Assembly: GCA_963772965.1 (NCBI GenBank) | Contig: CAVYZU010000005.1 | Span: 372,001-436,000 of the forward strand | Source of the DNA: AP-15 sp963772965 | GTDB taxonomy: Bacteria; Pseudomonadota; Alphaproteobacteria; ATCC43930; CGMCC-115725 | DNA length: 64,000 nt | Reading direction: 5' to 3' | Shown here: positions 62,901 to 64,000 of the stretch, in pieces | Numbering within the stretch: the stretch's first letter is position 1 | Layout of the letters: every line of letters begins with the position of its first letter | Notes under the pieces: generated by a model | Told to the model about the DNA's origin: nothing | Databases searched by the model: none | What the model saw: only the letters and a program-made list of their open reading frames with translations | Made by a program: the position numbers and the translations under genes

Positions 62901-64000
62901 TGACGAGCTTCACCGACGAATCCGGCTCGACGACGCAGCAGTCTACGACAATTTCGGCAACATGATCACGAGACGGTGCGGATGATCGGCTCGCAAGACC
63001 TACACGACTCAGCTACAGCTATGATCTCGCCAACCGGCTCACGGAAATCATCTATCCGTCGGGCCGCTATGTCGATTACACCTACGACTTCCACGGCTAC
63101 CTGACGACCGTCACCACGAAGCCCAGCTCCGGCGGCACCGTCACGACGCTTGCCTCCAGCATCACGCACAAGCCGTTCGGGCCGATCGCCGTCGTTCACC
63201 TACGGCAACAGCGAGGCGCAGACGCGAACCTACGACAACAACTACTGGCTGGACGACGCTCGAACACGGTCTACAGCGGCACCTACGTGCAGAACCTGAC
63301 CTACGGCTAGGACAACGCCGGAAATCTGACCGCCATCACCGACAACCTCGCCGCGGGCCGCGATGAAACCTACACAGTCGATGGCCTCAACCGGCTGCAC
63401 ACGGCCTCCGGCGCATATGGCTCCCGCACCTACACGTACGATAACAACACCAACCGCGCCACGCGCGTCTACGGCGCGACGACGCAGACCTCGACGCTGA
63501 CCAGCCAGCACGAACCTGCTGGCCCGCATCACCGACGGCACGAACACGCGCCACTTCACTTACAGCGCATCGGGCAACATGGCGACCGACGACCGACGTC
63601 ATGGACGGCGGCGGTGCGCTGTCGAACACCTTCGGCGGGCGCGACCGGCTTGAATCGATGACCGTCGGCACGCCGACGGTCACGTTCAAGATCAACGCCC
63701 TCGGCCAGCGGGTGGAGAAGGCGACGACCGGCGCGACGACCGATTACCACTTCGACATTTTCGGCCACATCATCGGCGAATCCGACGGCATCACCGGCAA
63801 CGACATCATTGAATACGTCTGGATGGAAGGCCAGCTGCTGGCGCAGATCGATTCGTCGGGCAACATTTTCTACGTCCACACCAACCAGGTCGACGCGCCG
63901 CAGAAGATCACGAACCGCCAGCCGCACGCTGGTATGGGACCGCGAACAGGAGCCGTTCGGCGAAGATCTACGCCACGCCGACCAACACGACGCCGACAAA
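59910..64000 (+). pseudogene. Rhs/YD-repeat protein, many frameshifts, runs off the window
   Basis: Start MRGTVKRLSFSLLALFAAIL with signal peptide. An N-terminal PPC-like beta domain (AGDLIKVGMTNVTQDAKFDG) leads to the Rhs region from about 60690: RPPINIATGNMYDQVTDYTT, NPLAFIRYYNS, LPNGYTQTLNYTSGVLTSVS. YD repeats continue in shifting frames (TITYDSTWVHKPYT; ENIAYTYDATSGG; RLTEIIYPSGRYVDYTYD) up to 64000, where a late DYHFDIFGHIIGE suggests the RHS core end is near. Dozens of slips and at least one in-frame TAG (63308-63310) occur. The toxin tip is outside the window. Confidence 0.8.

Noticed and set aside
59151..64000. Repeated ACCTATGAC/ACCTACAC motifs as a CRISPR or DNA repeat array
   Set aside because: They are the codons of YD repeats (TYD, TYT) in an Rhs protein, not regular spacer-separated repeats.

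Overview
The window reads as an alphaproteobacterial chromosome carrying horizontally acquired DNA. GC content is high. The left half has cytochrome c maturation genes, a hopanoid-type epimerase (HpnA), branched-chain amino acid (Liv) and phosphonate (Phn) ABC transporters, and a phosphatidylserine decarboxylase next to a PmtA-like methyltransferase. This content fits Rhizobiales (Bradyrhizobium-like) or Rhodospirillales; the sequence alone does not settle the genus.

Region 1 (1-27.8 kb, chromosomal): 3' part of ccmF, ccmH, ccmI; hpnA; a decapitated serine hydrolase; two tandem LuxR-type regulators; a Crp/Fnr regulator; a frameshifted histidine-kinase fragment facing a single-domain response regulator; DUF3050; LysR; two small secreted or lipoprotein genes. 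Then comes a leftward Liv operon with a LivM-LivG fusion and two tandem substrate-binding genes that are both broken. PhnC-PhnE-PhnD follows (PhnE broken), then a lipid cluster: psd, a glycosyltransferase remnant, a class III aminotransferase, an Mpo1-like membrane protein and a PmtA-like methyltransferase.

Region 2 (27.8-33.3 kb, accessory): small hypothetical genes, an HNH nuclease, a coiled-coil protein, an XRE regulator, a frameshifted two-part protein and an IS1634-family transposase.

Region 3 (33.3-38.1 kb, integration modules): a tRNA-Met-like gene whose 3' half is also the C-terminal coding end of a serine recombinase (ending VAGGGFEPPTFRL), two small recombinase-associated genes, an excisionase-like gene, a tyrosine integrase, and the 3' half of a tRNA-Pro flanked on both sides by matching direct repeats.

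Region 4 (38.1-58.4 kb, mobilizable or conjugative element): ardC; a five-gene leftward operon with a retropepsin, an Ig-like protein and DUF4407; a divergent two-gene unit; a VirD4/TraG coupling protein; a SprT-like protein; a hairpin-rich putative oriT; mobC; a relaxase; an HNH gene with an apparently leaderless promoter; an intact restriction-modification block (cryptic ribbon-helix-helix gene, m5C methylase, PD-(D/E)XK-like nuclease, GIY-YIG nuclease, Vsr); and a large ParB-like gene. Two DNA patterns organise this region. CGCGAGG-N4-CGCGAGG boxes lie upstream of five transcription units. A 350-400 bp hairpin-rich leader is present in two diverged copies, before ardC and before parB.

Region 5 (58.4-64 kb): a hypothetical gene, a secreted PPC-type protein and a giant YD-repeat/Rhs gene running off the end, both with many frameshifts.

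Single-base indels are very unevenly spread. The restriction-modification block is clean, while mobC, relaxase, parB and rhs are riddled with them. Assembly error and real decay cannot be separated from this sequence alone. Genes marked pseudogene should be read as 'frame broken as given'.
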